Positions 1-5,461 of a stretch of DNA of 11,309 nucleotides are shown here, piece after piece. The notes under the pieces were generated by a model. The model did not search any database and was not told the origin of the DNA. It saw only the letters and a list, made by a program, of their open reading frames with translations. The first letter of the stretch is position 1. Each line of letters starts with the position of its first letter. The position numbers and the translations under genes were made by a program. Source of the DNA: Actinomycetota bacterium (GTDB lineage: Bacteria; Actinomycetota; Humimicrobiia; Humimicrobiales; Humimicrobiaceae); NCBI GenBank assembly GCA_028697935.1, contig JAQVEM010000025.1:1707-13015 (forward strand), in the 5' to 3' direction.

Positions 1-129
1 ATTGATCGGCACATTATTAACACATTGTATACATTCTGGCATCTTATTTGTTTTATATGTAAAGATTAGAGTCGATGTTTCATATTTTTAATACTTATCA
101 CTGCAAATAAAGTAAGTGAATGGTAGCAA

Positions 130-627
130 ATGAGTAAAGAGAGCCTCCCGGAGGTTTTTATAAATGAGATAAAGATTGTATTTAAATCCCTTATAAAAAT
201 GGGAGCTACCATAGAAGACGCAGAAGATATTGCGCAGAATACACTTTATAAAGCATTAAAATATGTTGACTCTATAGACTACAGAAGCGCCAGAGCCTGG
301 CTTTTCCGTGTAGCTCTAAACGAATTTTACAATATATGTAAAAGAAATAAGAAAAATTTACTTATGAATATTAATTACATAGATATCAATGATTTTCTGA
401 TAGAGAGTGCAGAGGATACGGTCATAAATTCAGAAAAAGTGGAAGATATCAGAAATACACTGGAGAAGCTGCAGCCTGTCTACAAAGAATTTTTAATCCT
501 GAAGTATGTAATAGGATTTTCATACAGAGACATTTCAGAGTATACAGGATACAGCGAGGATAAGGTAAAGATTTATCTATATAGAGCAAGAAACAAATTT
601 AAAGAGTTATGGAGGAGTGAAATTTAA
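130..627 (+). CDS. ECF-type RNA polymerase sigma factor
   Basis: This 165-residue protein has the two-domain build of an extracytoplasmic-function sigma factor, which directs RNA polymerase to a small stress or signal regulon. Region 2 spans about residues 10-75 and contains the DAEDIAQNTLYKAL helix (30-43) and the RAWLFRVALNEFYN segment (55-68) that in this family contact the -10 element and core polymerase. Region 4 spans about 105-162, with a helix-turn-helix at roughly 131-156 (SYRDISEYTGYSEDKVKIYL). There is no region 1 or 3, and the length is normal for the family. The ATG at 130 has only a weak upstream ribosome site. The next gene starts two bases after the stop and is a membrane anti-sigma factor, which supports the assignment. 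The exact ECF group and target promoters cannot be read from this window. Confidence 0.93.
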   Translation: MSKESLPEVFINEIKIVFKSLIKMGATIEDAEDIAQNTLYKALKYVDSIDYRSARAWLFRVALNEFYNICKRNKKNLLMNINYIDINDFLIESAEDTVINSEKVEDIRNTLEKLQPVYKEFLILKYVIGFSYRDISEYTGYSEDKVKIYLYRARNKFKELWRSEI

Positions 628-629
628 AA

Positions 630-1742
630 ATGGAAAAAGAGCAAGAAAATAAGTCAGAAAATAAGGACAAGAATGAGCAGAATAACAATAATGAGAAAGA
701 CGTAGATAAAATTTTTGATGAATTTAAAGATAAGAAACTCGGAAGCGCAGTCAAAAGAGCACGATGGCAGACCATATTAAGAAATGTCGGAATAAGCCTT
801 CTGGTATTTTTAGTGTTATTTGCCGCTTATGCAGCTGTATCAAGCATTAAGATTAATTTTGTTGATAAATGGATGATGGAAACGGTTAGCTACACAGAGA
901 AAATTAACGATATTTCTGCTCCTGACAAATATATAGGTAAAGAGATACAGGTAATGAGATCAGCACCTTATGAAAATGAATTCTATTATAATACATATAA
1001 ACTTATAGAGGGCAAAGTTGTATATACAGGCGAAGAAGAATTAATTTTTTATTTCAGGCCGGATCACACATTGATTGTTGAATCCTGTCCACCAATCCTT
1101 GAATACAAAAATCTTGAAGCTTTTAATATAGAGTACTTCGGATGTAGAAGATATAATGAGCTCGGACAGAGAGTAATGGTATTTTTCTATCCTTTCTTAA
1201 AGTATGATGACGATAAGTACTTAAATGACCTCAATATTCTGGATGATATAGGTAACGATAAATATCTGGAAATGGCACTTTCTTTTGATAGAGAATACAC
1301 ATTAGAAGAAGTAGAAAACATGCTACCGGAAGACATCACAGTAACATGGTACTGGGTTGACGATTTGAATGAAGATGAGAAAGAGCTATCAAAGCTTTCA
1401 AGTGATGAACAAGGTGAAATGGAAATACCTGTGACCGTTCAGGCTGCCAGATCCGAATACACAGCTTACGGTATAAAATTATATTATAATTCGGGTGAGG
1501 AAATACCTGACCCTGTAGAGTGGTTTATTTATTATATTGTAAATTACAAAGATGAATTTAATAAAGGAAATGAGTTTGAAAGAATATACAATAATCTTGC
1601 TGGAGATGATGGTAAATTAACAGAGGATGATATAAGAATATTTGGAGCTGTAGTTACAGGTGACCCGGAGAGTCTTAAACCTCTGGTTGGAATGCCCTTT
1701 ATAAAAGCATCATCTCTCGGAGTTGTAACTGATAAATATTAA
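630..1742 (+). CDS. Membrane-anchored anti-sigma factor (sigma factor regulator N- and C-terminal domains)
   Basis: This 370-residue protein probably holds the upstream sigma factor inactive at the membrane. Residues 1-30 are very polar and Asn/Lys/Glu-rich. Residues 31-50 (EFKDKKLGSAVKRARWQTIL) are a cytoplasmic helix of the kind that begins the Firmicute sigma-regulator N-terminal domain. One transmembrane helix lies at about 53-72, and the remaining 300 residues should be outside the cell. The C-terminal part carries the family's hallmarks: ALSFDREYTLEEVENMLP followed by TWYWVDD (about 216-244), and the ending FGAVVTGDPESLKPL...IKASSLGVV. A GGAGGAG ribosome site (611-617) lies inside the sigma gene's 3' end, so the pair is probably translationally coupled. 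The signal sensed and the mode of release are unknown. I see no intrinsic terminator after it. Confidence 0.85.
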   Translation: MEKEQENKSENKDKNEQNNNNEKDVDKIFDEFKDKKLGSAVKRARWQTILRNVGISLLVFLVLFAAYAAVSSIKINFVDKWMMETVSYTEKINDISAPDKYIGKEIQVMRSAPYENEFYYNTYKLIEGKVVYTGEEELIFYFRPDHTLIVESCPPILEYKNLEAFNIEYFGCRRYNELGQRVMVFFYPFLKYDDDKYLNDLNILDDIGNDKYLEMALSFDREYTLEEVENMLPEDITVTWYWVDDLNEDEKELSKLSSDEQGEMEIPVTVQAARSEYTAYGIKLYYNSGEEIPDPVEWFIYYIVNYKDEFNKGNEFERIYNNLAGDDGKLTEDDIRIFGAVVTGDPESLKPLVGMPFIKASSLGVVTDKY

Positions 1743-1866
1743 TTTTTAGCAGGCAGTCCATCCAGCATTGGACAATTAGATTATCATAAAAATAAAAAGC
1801 TAATCAGGAAACAACATATAAAAAAGATATATTAGTTATATTGATAAGTATAAAAAAATACAAACC
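1743..1866. other. Convergent intergenic gap without a clear terminator
   Basis: The anti-sigma gene and the tRNA cluster converge here. The only plus-strand hairpin I can draw has 5-bp arms (1756-1760 with 1769-1773) and no T-tract. On the minus strand a run of seven T's (1852-1858) lies about eight bases after the tRNA-Leu CCA but has no stem of its own. The stretch is otherwise plain AT-rich sequence. Confidence 0.5.
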
Positions 1867-1953
1867 TGGTGCGAGAGAGGGGACTTGAACCCCTACAGGT
1901 GTTACCCCACTAGATCCTAAGTCTAGCGCGTCTGCCAGTTCCGCCACTCTCGC
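1867..1953 (-). tRNA. tRNA-Leu (anticodon UAG)
   Basis: This is a class II tRNA of 87 nt with the long variable arm expected of leucine tRNAs. The acceptor stem pairs GCGAGAG with CTCTCGC, the discriminator is A, and CCA is encoded. The anticodon stem CTAGA/TCTAG encloses loop CTTAGGA, giving anticodon UAG with G37, which reads CUN codons. It is the last gene of the cluster, 5 nt after tRNA-Lys. Confidence 0.96.
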
Positions 1954-1958
1954 AAAAA

Positions 1959-2034
1959 TGGTGAGCCGTACAGGATTCGAACCTGTGACACCCTGATTAA
2001 GAGTCAGGTGCTCTACCAGCTGAGCTAACGGCCC
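1959..2034 (-). tRNA. tRNA-Lys (anticodon CUU)
   Basis: This 76-nt cloverleaf has acceptor GGGCCGT paired with ACGGCTC (one G-U), discriminator A and encoded CCA. The anticodon stem CCTGA/TCAGG encloses loop CTCTTAA, giving anticodon CUU, which reads AAG only. The more general lysine tRNA (UUU) must lie elsewhere in the genome. The T-loop TTCGAAT is canonical. Confidence 0.96.
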
Positions 2035-2130
2035 ATTAACATTTCATAATAAATAATCCCTGTAATCCCGGCTATTATAACCATTTAATATTTAATTCCG
2101 GCTGCTCTGCGCAGCTACTTTAAATTTTTC

Positions 2131-2207
2131 TGGTACGCCTGGAGGGATTCGAACCCCCGACGCACGGATTCGAAGTCCGACGCTCTATCCAGCTGAGCTA
2201 CAGGCGC
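2131..2207 (-). tRNA. tRNA-Arg (anticodon UCG)
   Basis: This 77-nt cloverleaf has acceptor GCGCCTG paired with CAGGCGT, so the first pair is G1-U72. The discriminator is A and CCA is encoded. The anticodon loop CTTCGAA gives anticodon UCG, for CGN codons. The top of the anticodon stem is a U27-U43 mismatch. The gene differs from the tRNA-Arg(UCU) at 2415-2491 at only five positions, one of them in the anticodon, so the two look like recent duplicates. Confidence 0.95.
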
Positions 2208-2263
2208 ATGAATTATATAAAATAAAAATCATAAGAACAAATTAAAATTGTTCTTAAAAAATA

Positions 2264-2340
2264 TGGGGTGAGAAACGGGGATCGAACCCGCGACCCCAGG
2301 ATCCACAATCCTGTGCTCTACCAGCTGAGCTATTCTCACC
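2264..2340 (-). tRNA. tRNA-His (anticodon GUG)
   Basis: The cloverleaf has acceptor GTGAGAA paired with TTCTCAC. The anticodon stem CAGGA/TCCTG encloses loop TTGTGGA, giving anticodon GUG. The histidine identity element is present: a genomically encoded G at -1 (2340) faces C73 (2267). CCA is encoded at 2264-2266. Confidence 0.96.
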
Positions 2341-2414
2341 ATAAATATCTTTTAATTATAATCAAATTATAAATAGTTCTGCTTTTGCCTGCACCAATAT
2401 TTCTACAATATTTC

Positions 2415-2491
2415 TGGTACGCCTGGAGGGATTCGAACCCCCGACCCACGGATTAGAAGTCCGTTGCTCTATCCTGCTGAGCTACAGGCGC
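2415..2491 (-). tRNA. tRNA-Arg (anticodon UCU)
   Basis: This 77-nt cloverleaf has the same acceptor stem as tRNA-Arg(UCG), including the G1-U72 wobble, with discriminator A and encoded CCA. The anticodon stem ACGGA/TCCGT is fully paired around loop CTTCTAA, giving anticodon UCU for AGA and AGG codons. It is 72/77 identical to the neighbouring tRNA-Arg(UCG), and its intact stem suggests that it is the parental copy. Confidence 0.96.
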
Positions 2492-2541
2492 AGGACTACA
2501 GACCAAATATATTATAACAAATTAAGACTGTTTAAAAAAAC

Positions 2542-2618
2542 TGGAGCGGGAAACGGGATTCGAACCCGCGACTTTCAGCTTGGAAGGCTGACGCTCTAGC
2601 CAGCTGAGCTATTCCCGC
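2542..2618 (-). tRNA. tRNA-Gly (anticodon UCC)
   Basis: The acceptor GCGGGAA pairs with TTCCCGC, the discriminator is U and CCA is encoded. The anticodon stem TCAGC/GCTGA encloses loop CTTCCAA, giving anticodon UCC for GGA and GGG codons. It lies only 6 nt after tRNA-Pro, so the two must come from one precursor. Confidence 0.96.
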
Positions 2619-2624
2619 CCATCC

Positions 2625-2703
2625 TGGTCGGGGTGAGAGGATTTGAACCTCCGACCCCCTGCTCCCAAAGCAGGTGCGCTAAGCCAGACTGCGCTACACC
2701 CCG
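2625..2703 (-). tRNA. tRNA-Pro (anticodon UGG)
   Basis: The acceptor CGGGGTG pairs with CACCCCG, the discriminator is A and CCA is encoded. The D-stem GCGC/GCGC and the anticodon stem CCTGC/GCAGG around loop TTTGGGA (anticodon UGG) are typical of bacterial proline tRNAs. The D-loop is long, at 11 nt, which makes the gene 79 nt. It is the first gene of the cluster, 42 bp after the rdgB stop. Confidence 0.96.
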
Positions 2704-2731
2704 TACACAAAGCCATTATTTGGCACGAAAA

Positions 2732-2759
2732 ATAATAGCATAAATCTAAAAATTTACAA
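2732..2759 (-). promoter_or_regulatory. Candidate sigma-A promoter for the tRNA cluster
   Basis: On the minus strand TTGTAA (2754-2759) and TATTAT (2732-2737) are separated by 16 bp. The implied start near 2725 would leave about a 20-nt leader before tRNA-Pro. The -35 box lies inside the last codons of rdgB. The match is moderate in AT-rich sequence, and read-through from rdgB is equally possible. Confidence 0.42.
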
Positions 2760-3342
2760 TAAATTCATACATAGCTCTAAGAGCTTTCCCCCTGTGGCTT
2801 ATATTATTCTTTTCAGCCTGTGTTAATTGTGCCATCGTCTTATTGTATCCGGAAGGAATAAAAATGCAATCATAACCAAACCCGCCACTTCCTTTTTCTT
2901 TAAAACCTATAAACCCTTCACAAATACCCCTTGTTTCAAAAAGGACACCTTTTTCAGGATCGTAGAGGACCATATAACATACAAACCTTGCAGTCCTTCG
3001 GGATAATTCTTTTACTTCTTTCATTTCTTCAAGAAGCCTATCCCTATTCTGTTTATCTGTAGAATTTTCCCCGCTGTATCTTGATGATCTGACTCCGGGT
3101 CTGCCCTCCAGAAAGTCCACTTCCAGACCTGAATCATCAGCAAGAGCAATTTTACCTGTATATAAAGAAATATCTCTGGCTTTGATTCTTGCATTCTCAA
3201 GAAAACTGTTGCCTTCTTCGTTTATATCCGGAAAATCTTTAAAATCCTTAAAAGTTAACCACTTTATATTTGCCAGATCCGTACAAAATGACTTTATTTC
3301 ATTTATCTTTCCGGTATTTTTTGAAGCTATAACTATTTCCAT
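2746..3342 (-). CDS. rdgB: Non-canonical purine NTP pyrophosphatase (RdgB/HAM1, XTP/dITP diphosphatase)
   Basis: This cytoplasmic enzyme hydrolyses XTP, dITP and ITP to the monophosphates plus pyrophosphate, keeping deaminated purines out of DNA and RNA. At 198 residues it has normal family length. The N-terminal substrate loop ASKNTGKINEI (6-16), the acidic metal site LADDSGLEVD (67-76) followed by GRPGVRSSRYSG (80-91), and the C-terminal block GFGYDCIF (154-161)...SHRGKAL (182-188) are all present. One oddity is Cys159, where the family motif is usually GYDPIF. The start at 3342 has only a weak ribosome site (AGAAGA). The upstream neighbour is rph, but a 169-bp gap separates them, which is wider than usual for this pair. 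The tRNA cluster follows 42 bp downstream. Confidence 0.95.
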   Translation of the reverse strand: MEIVIASKNTGKINEIKSFCTDLANIKWLTFKDFKDFPDINEEGNSFLENARIKARDISLYTGKIALADDSGLEVDFLEGRPGVRSSRYSGENSTDKQNRDRLLEEMKEVKELSRRTARFVCYMVLYDPEKGVLFETRGICEGFIGFKEKGSGGFGYDCIFIPSGYNKTMAQLTQAEKNNISHRGKALRAMYEFIVNF

Positions 3343-3511
3343 TAGACTAAATCTTCTTTATAATAATATATCCGATAACCTGTTACATGTTGTAATGTGG
3401 TGGATAGCAACCTGGCAGTTTGCTGCTTTATCTATTATCCATTTTATGTTATCTATTTTACTAACAAATGCTGTCTATCTTTTATCTACCTTTTATAAAT
3501 TATTATAAACC
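3343..3511. other. rph-rdgB spacer with phased TAGATAA repeats
   Basis: I see no credible gene in this 169-bp gap. An AT-only inverted repeat with 7-bp arms and a 4-nt loop (3492-3509) sits just after the rph stop. Three copies of TAGATAA (minus strand) lie at 3428-3434, 3449-3455 and 3482-3488, and a 13-bp palindrome lies at 3383-3395 (arms TTACA/TGTAA). A plus-strand open frame entering from 3182 is a shadow of rdgB. The gap may hold a promoter or control element for rdgB, but no -35/-10 pair stands out. Confidence 0.4.
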
Positions 3512-4243
3512 CTATTTTAAATCGCTGCTTAATATTTTCTTTTGAATTCCTATTATTTCTTTTATTGCACCGGTTGCCTTTTCAAGCATTCTTTCAAAAT
3601 TCTCTCTGGAGAACGGCTTGAGTTCAGCAGTTGACTGAACTTCAATCAATTCGTCTTTTGAATTCATTACTACATTCATATCTACCTCGGCTCTTGAATC
3701 CTCCTCAAAGCAGAGGTCCACCAGTATTTCTCCATCTACAATTCCGACACTTACTGCTGCAAGAAAACTTTCTACAGGCATTTCATTAATAATCTTTTTA
3801 TTAATCATTGAGCTCAGGCAATCAAAAAGTGCAATAAAACTACCGGTTATTGAGGCAGTCCTTGTGCCTCCATCAGCCTCAATAACATCACAATCTATCC
3901 ATATAGTTCTCTCTCCAATTTTACTCAAATCAACTATCGCCCTCAGCGCTCTCCCGATTAATCTCTGAATTTCATGTGTTCTGCCATTAATTCTACCTGC
4001 AGTCTGCGCTCTTATTATTCTCTGCGGAGCGGAACCCGGTATCATATCATACTCAGCAGTTATCCAGCCCATACCCTTCCCTGCCAGAAATTTGGGAACT
4101 TTATCTTCAACAATTGCCGTACAAACTATCCTTGTTTTTCCCATTTCAATAAACACCGAACCATCAGCATGTGATATATAATTACGGGTTACCTTTATTT
4201 CTCTTAACTGGTCGCTCTCTCTACCATCAATTCTTTTAACCAT
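3512..4243 (-). CDS. rph: Ribonuclease PH (tRNA nucleotidyltransferase)
   Basis: RNase PH is a phosphate-dependent 3'-5' exonuclease that trims the last extra nucleotides from tRNA precursors and works as a ring of dimers. The 243-residue protein matches the family in length and motifs: GMGWITAEYDMIPGSAPQR (57-75), the phosphate-site helix GRINGRTHEIQRLIGRALRA (83-102), and DCDVIEADGGTRTASITGSF (117-136). The ATG at 4243 has a GAGGAAGG ribosome site 9 nt upstream. It lies between murI and rdgB as in other Firmicutes. All seven downstream tRNAs encode CCA, so 3' processing by exonucleases such as RNase PH is directly relevant to them. Confidence 0.97.
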   Translation of the reverse strand: MVKRIDGRESDQLREIKVTRNYISHADGSVFIEMGKTRIVCTAIVEDKVPKFLAGKGMGWITAEYDMIPGSAPQRIIRAQTAGRINGRTHEIQRLIGRALRAIVDLSKIGERTIWIDCDVIEADGGTRTASITGSFIALFDCLSSMINKKIINEMPVESFLAAVSVGIVDGEILVDLCFEEDSRAEVDMNVVMNSKDELIEVQSTAELKPFSRENFERMLEKATGAIKEIIGIQKKILSSDLK

Positions 4244-4320
4244 TTTAAAAGACCTTCCTCTTTAAAATTATTTACAGTATCTCATCTTTTCTTCTAAATA
4301 TTTTCCTGAATATTTTTTAT

Positions 4321-4352
4321 TAAAGCTTTTACATATTAAAACTTTTACATAT
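4321..4352. repeat. 16-bp tandem duplication across the murI stop codon
   Basis: Two adjacent 16-bp units, 4321-4336 and 4337-4352, are identical at 15 of 16 positions. On the minus strand the unit reads ATATGTAAAAG(T/C)TTTA. The first unit includes the ATG TAA end of murI, and the second repeats it downstream as non-coding sequence. It looks like a replication-slippage duplication. Confidence 0.85.
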
Positions 4353-5148
4353 CAAGTTTAACCTTTATAACTTCCTTTATCTCCTCACCAAGAAACATTT
4401 TCCCCACTTCAAAAAATTTACTATCCATACCAGTTTCGTAAAAAACTCTTTCAGGTTTATTTCTATCAGAAGCACGCAGACCTTTTTCTTTTAGTATTTT
4501 CTTTACGTCGCGGGCAGTTTCAACTGCCGAGCTTATTACCTTAATCCCATTGCCACTACAGGCAAGTATTCTTTTTTCTACCAATGGAAAATGTGTGCAT
4601 CCAAGTATAAGCACATCAATTCCAGCTTCGAATAATGGTTTTAAATACTCGTTAATAGTCCTATCAAGGCTCTCACCTTCGAGGATACCCTTCTCTATAA
4701 AATCAACAAGCAGTGGAGCTGGGACTGAATATGTCTTTATCTCCGGATCTATCTTTGCAATCTCTTCACTGTATGCCTTGCTTTTAACCGTGCCTTCGGT
4801 AGCAATAACACCTACTTTTTTGTTTTTCGTATTATAAACTGCTGTTCTTGCCCCGGGTTCTATAACTCCTACTATTGGAATATCGTAATGTTCCTTTAAA
4901 TCTTTTAGCGCCGCTGCTGTAGATGTATTGCAGGCAATTACAATCATCTTGACATTTTTTTCATAAAGAAAGCCTGTTATTTTGAAAACAAACTTTTTAA
5001 CTTCATTTAAATCCCGCGGTCCGTAAGGAACTCTCCGGGTATCTCCAAAATATATCGTACTTTCATAAGGCACAGTTTTTATTATCTCGCGTAGAACAGT
5101 TAAGCCCCCGATACCCGAATCAAATACTCCTATCGCTCTGTTATCCAA
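4345..5148 (-). CDS. murI: Glutamate racemase
   Basis: The enzyme interconverts L- and D-glutamate without a cofactor, supplying D-Glu for peptidoglycan. Its 267 residues carry the full catalytic set: FDSGIGGLTVL (9-19) with Asp10 and Ser11, PYG (41-43), the first catalytic cysteine in ACNTSTAAAL (Cys73) and the second in LGCTHFPLV (Cys184). The start codon is TTG at 5148, with a strong GAGGGAG ribosome site five bases upstream, and the N-terminal motif lies where the family expects it. A promoter candidate lies about 60 bp upstream. It is probably the first gene of a murI-rph-rdgB unit, since the 101-bp gap to rph shows no terminator. A short tandem duplication spans its stop codon. Confidence 0.97.
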   Translation of the reverse strand: MDNRAIGVFDSGIGGLTVLREIIKTVPYESTIYFGDTRRVPYGPRDLNEVKKFVFKITGFLYEKNVKMIVIACNTSTAAALKDLKEHYDIPIVGVIEPGARTAVYNTKNKKVGVIATEGTVKSKAYSEEIAKIDPEIKTYSVPAPLLVDFIEKGILEGESLDRTINEYLKPLFEAGIDVLILGCTHFPLVEKRILACSGNGIKVISSAVETARDVKKILKEKGLRASDRNKPERVFYETGMDSKFFEVGKMFLGEEIKEVIKVKLDM

Positions 5149-5207
5149 ATTTACTCCCTCGATTTTCTTTCAATATTTTTAATATTTTTAAAACCGGCTG
5201 GCAATAT

Positions 5208-5236
5208 AATATAAGTAACATAAAAGCCACAATCAA
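5208..5236 (-). promoter_or_regulatory. Candidate sigma-A promoter for murI
   Basis: On the minus strand TTGATT (5231-5236) and TATATT (5208-5213) are separated by exactly 17 bp. The implied start near 5201 gives a leader of about 50 nt before the murI TTG codon. Spacing and position are good, but the surroundings are AT-rich, so chance matches are possible. Confidence 0.45.
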
Positions 5237-5461
5237 AAGCCATTTAAATAAGCTGTAAATAATTTATGATGAGTAAATTATTCCTGGCTATTTTCTGATT
5301 GGCTCATTATATAATTTTTAATATAAAAATAACACACAGCAGTACACAGACAGCTATTTAACGCAGGAATAATATTAATTTTAATATTTTATTATTTTAA
5401 TATTAGAAGATAACTAAATCATTCTACCACATTACCGTAATATAAAAGCACAAAATGTAGC
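5237..5461. other. AT-rich spacer between the ABC operon and murI
   Basis: Together with the murI promoter and leader this makes a gene-free stretch of about 310 bp. I see no gene in it. An AT-only palindrome with 8-bp arms lies at 5371-5388 (AATATTAA, TT, TTAATATT), and its TTAATATT arm recurs at 5397-5404. The end of the ABC transporter transcript should fall here, but no GC-containing stem followed by a T-tract is visible on the minus strand. Confidence 0.5.

Noticed and set aside
1..129. Promoter or operator before the sigma gene, including the TGTATACA palindrome near 27-34
   Set aside because: The possible -35/-10 pairs have poor sequence or spacing and the palindrome is only eight bases long, so none could be supported.
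1756..1773. Hairpin after the anti-sigma gene as a terminator
   Set aside because: The stem has only five pairs and is not followed by a T-tract.
2098..2115. GC-rich hairpin (GCTGC/GCAGC) in the Lys-Arg tRNA spacer as an extra tRNA or tRNA fragment
   Set aside because: No acceptor, T-arm or anticodon structure can be drawn around it.
1867..2703. tRNA cluster as an integration site for a mobile element
   Set aside because: No integrase, no displaced tRNA 3'-end copy and no foreign gene block is present. The similarity between the two tRNA-Arg genes covers the entire genes, as in duplication.
3182..3508. Plus-strand open frame of 108 codons over the rdgB start and the spacer
   Set aside because: Half of it is antisense to the conserved RdgB N-terminus, the rest is low-complexity AT-rich translation, and there is no ribosome site or recognisable domain.
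3492..3509. Inverted repeat after the rph stop as a terminator
   Set aside because: All stem pairs are A-T and no T-run follows on the minus strand.
5371..5388. Palindrome AATATTAA-TT-TTAATATT as a terminator of the ABC operon
   Set aside because: The stem is A-T only, the loop is too short at two bases, and there is no T-tract. Such palindromes are expected in sequence this AT-rich.
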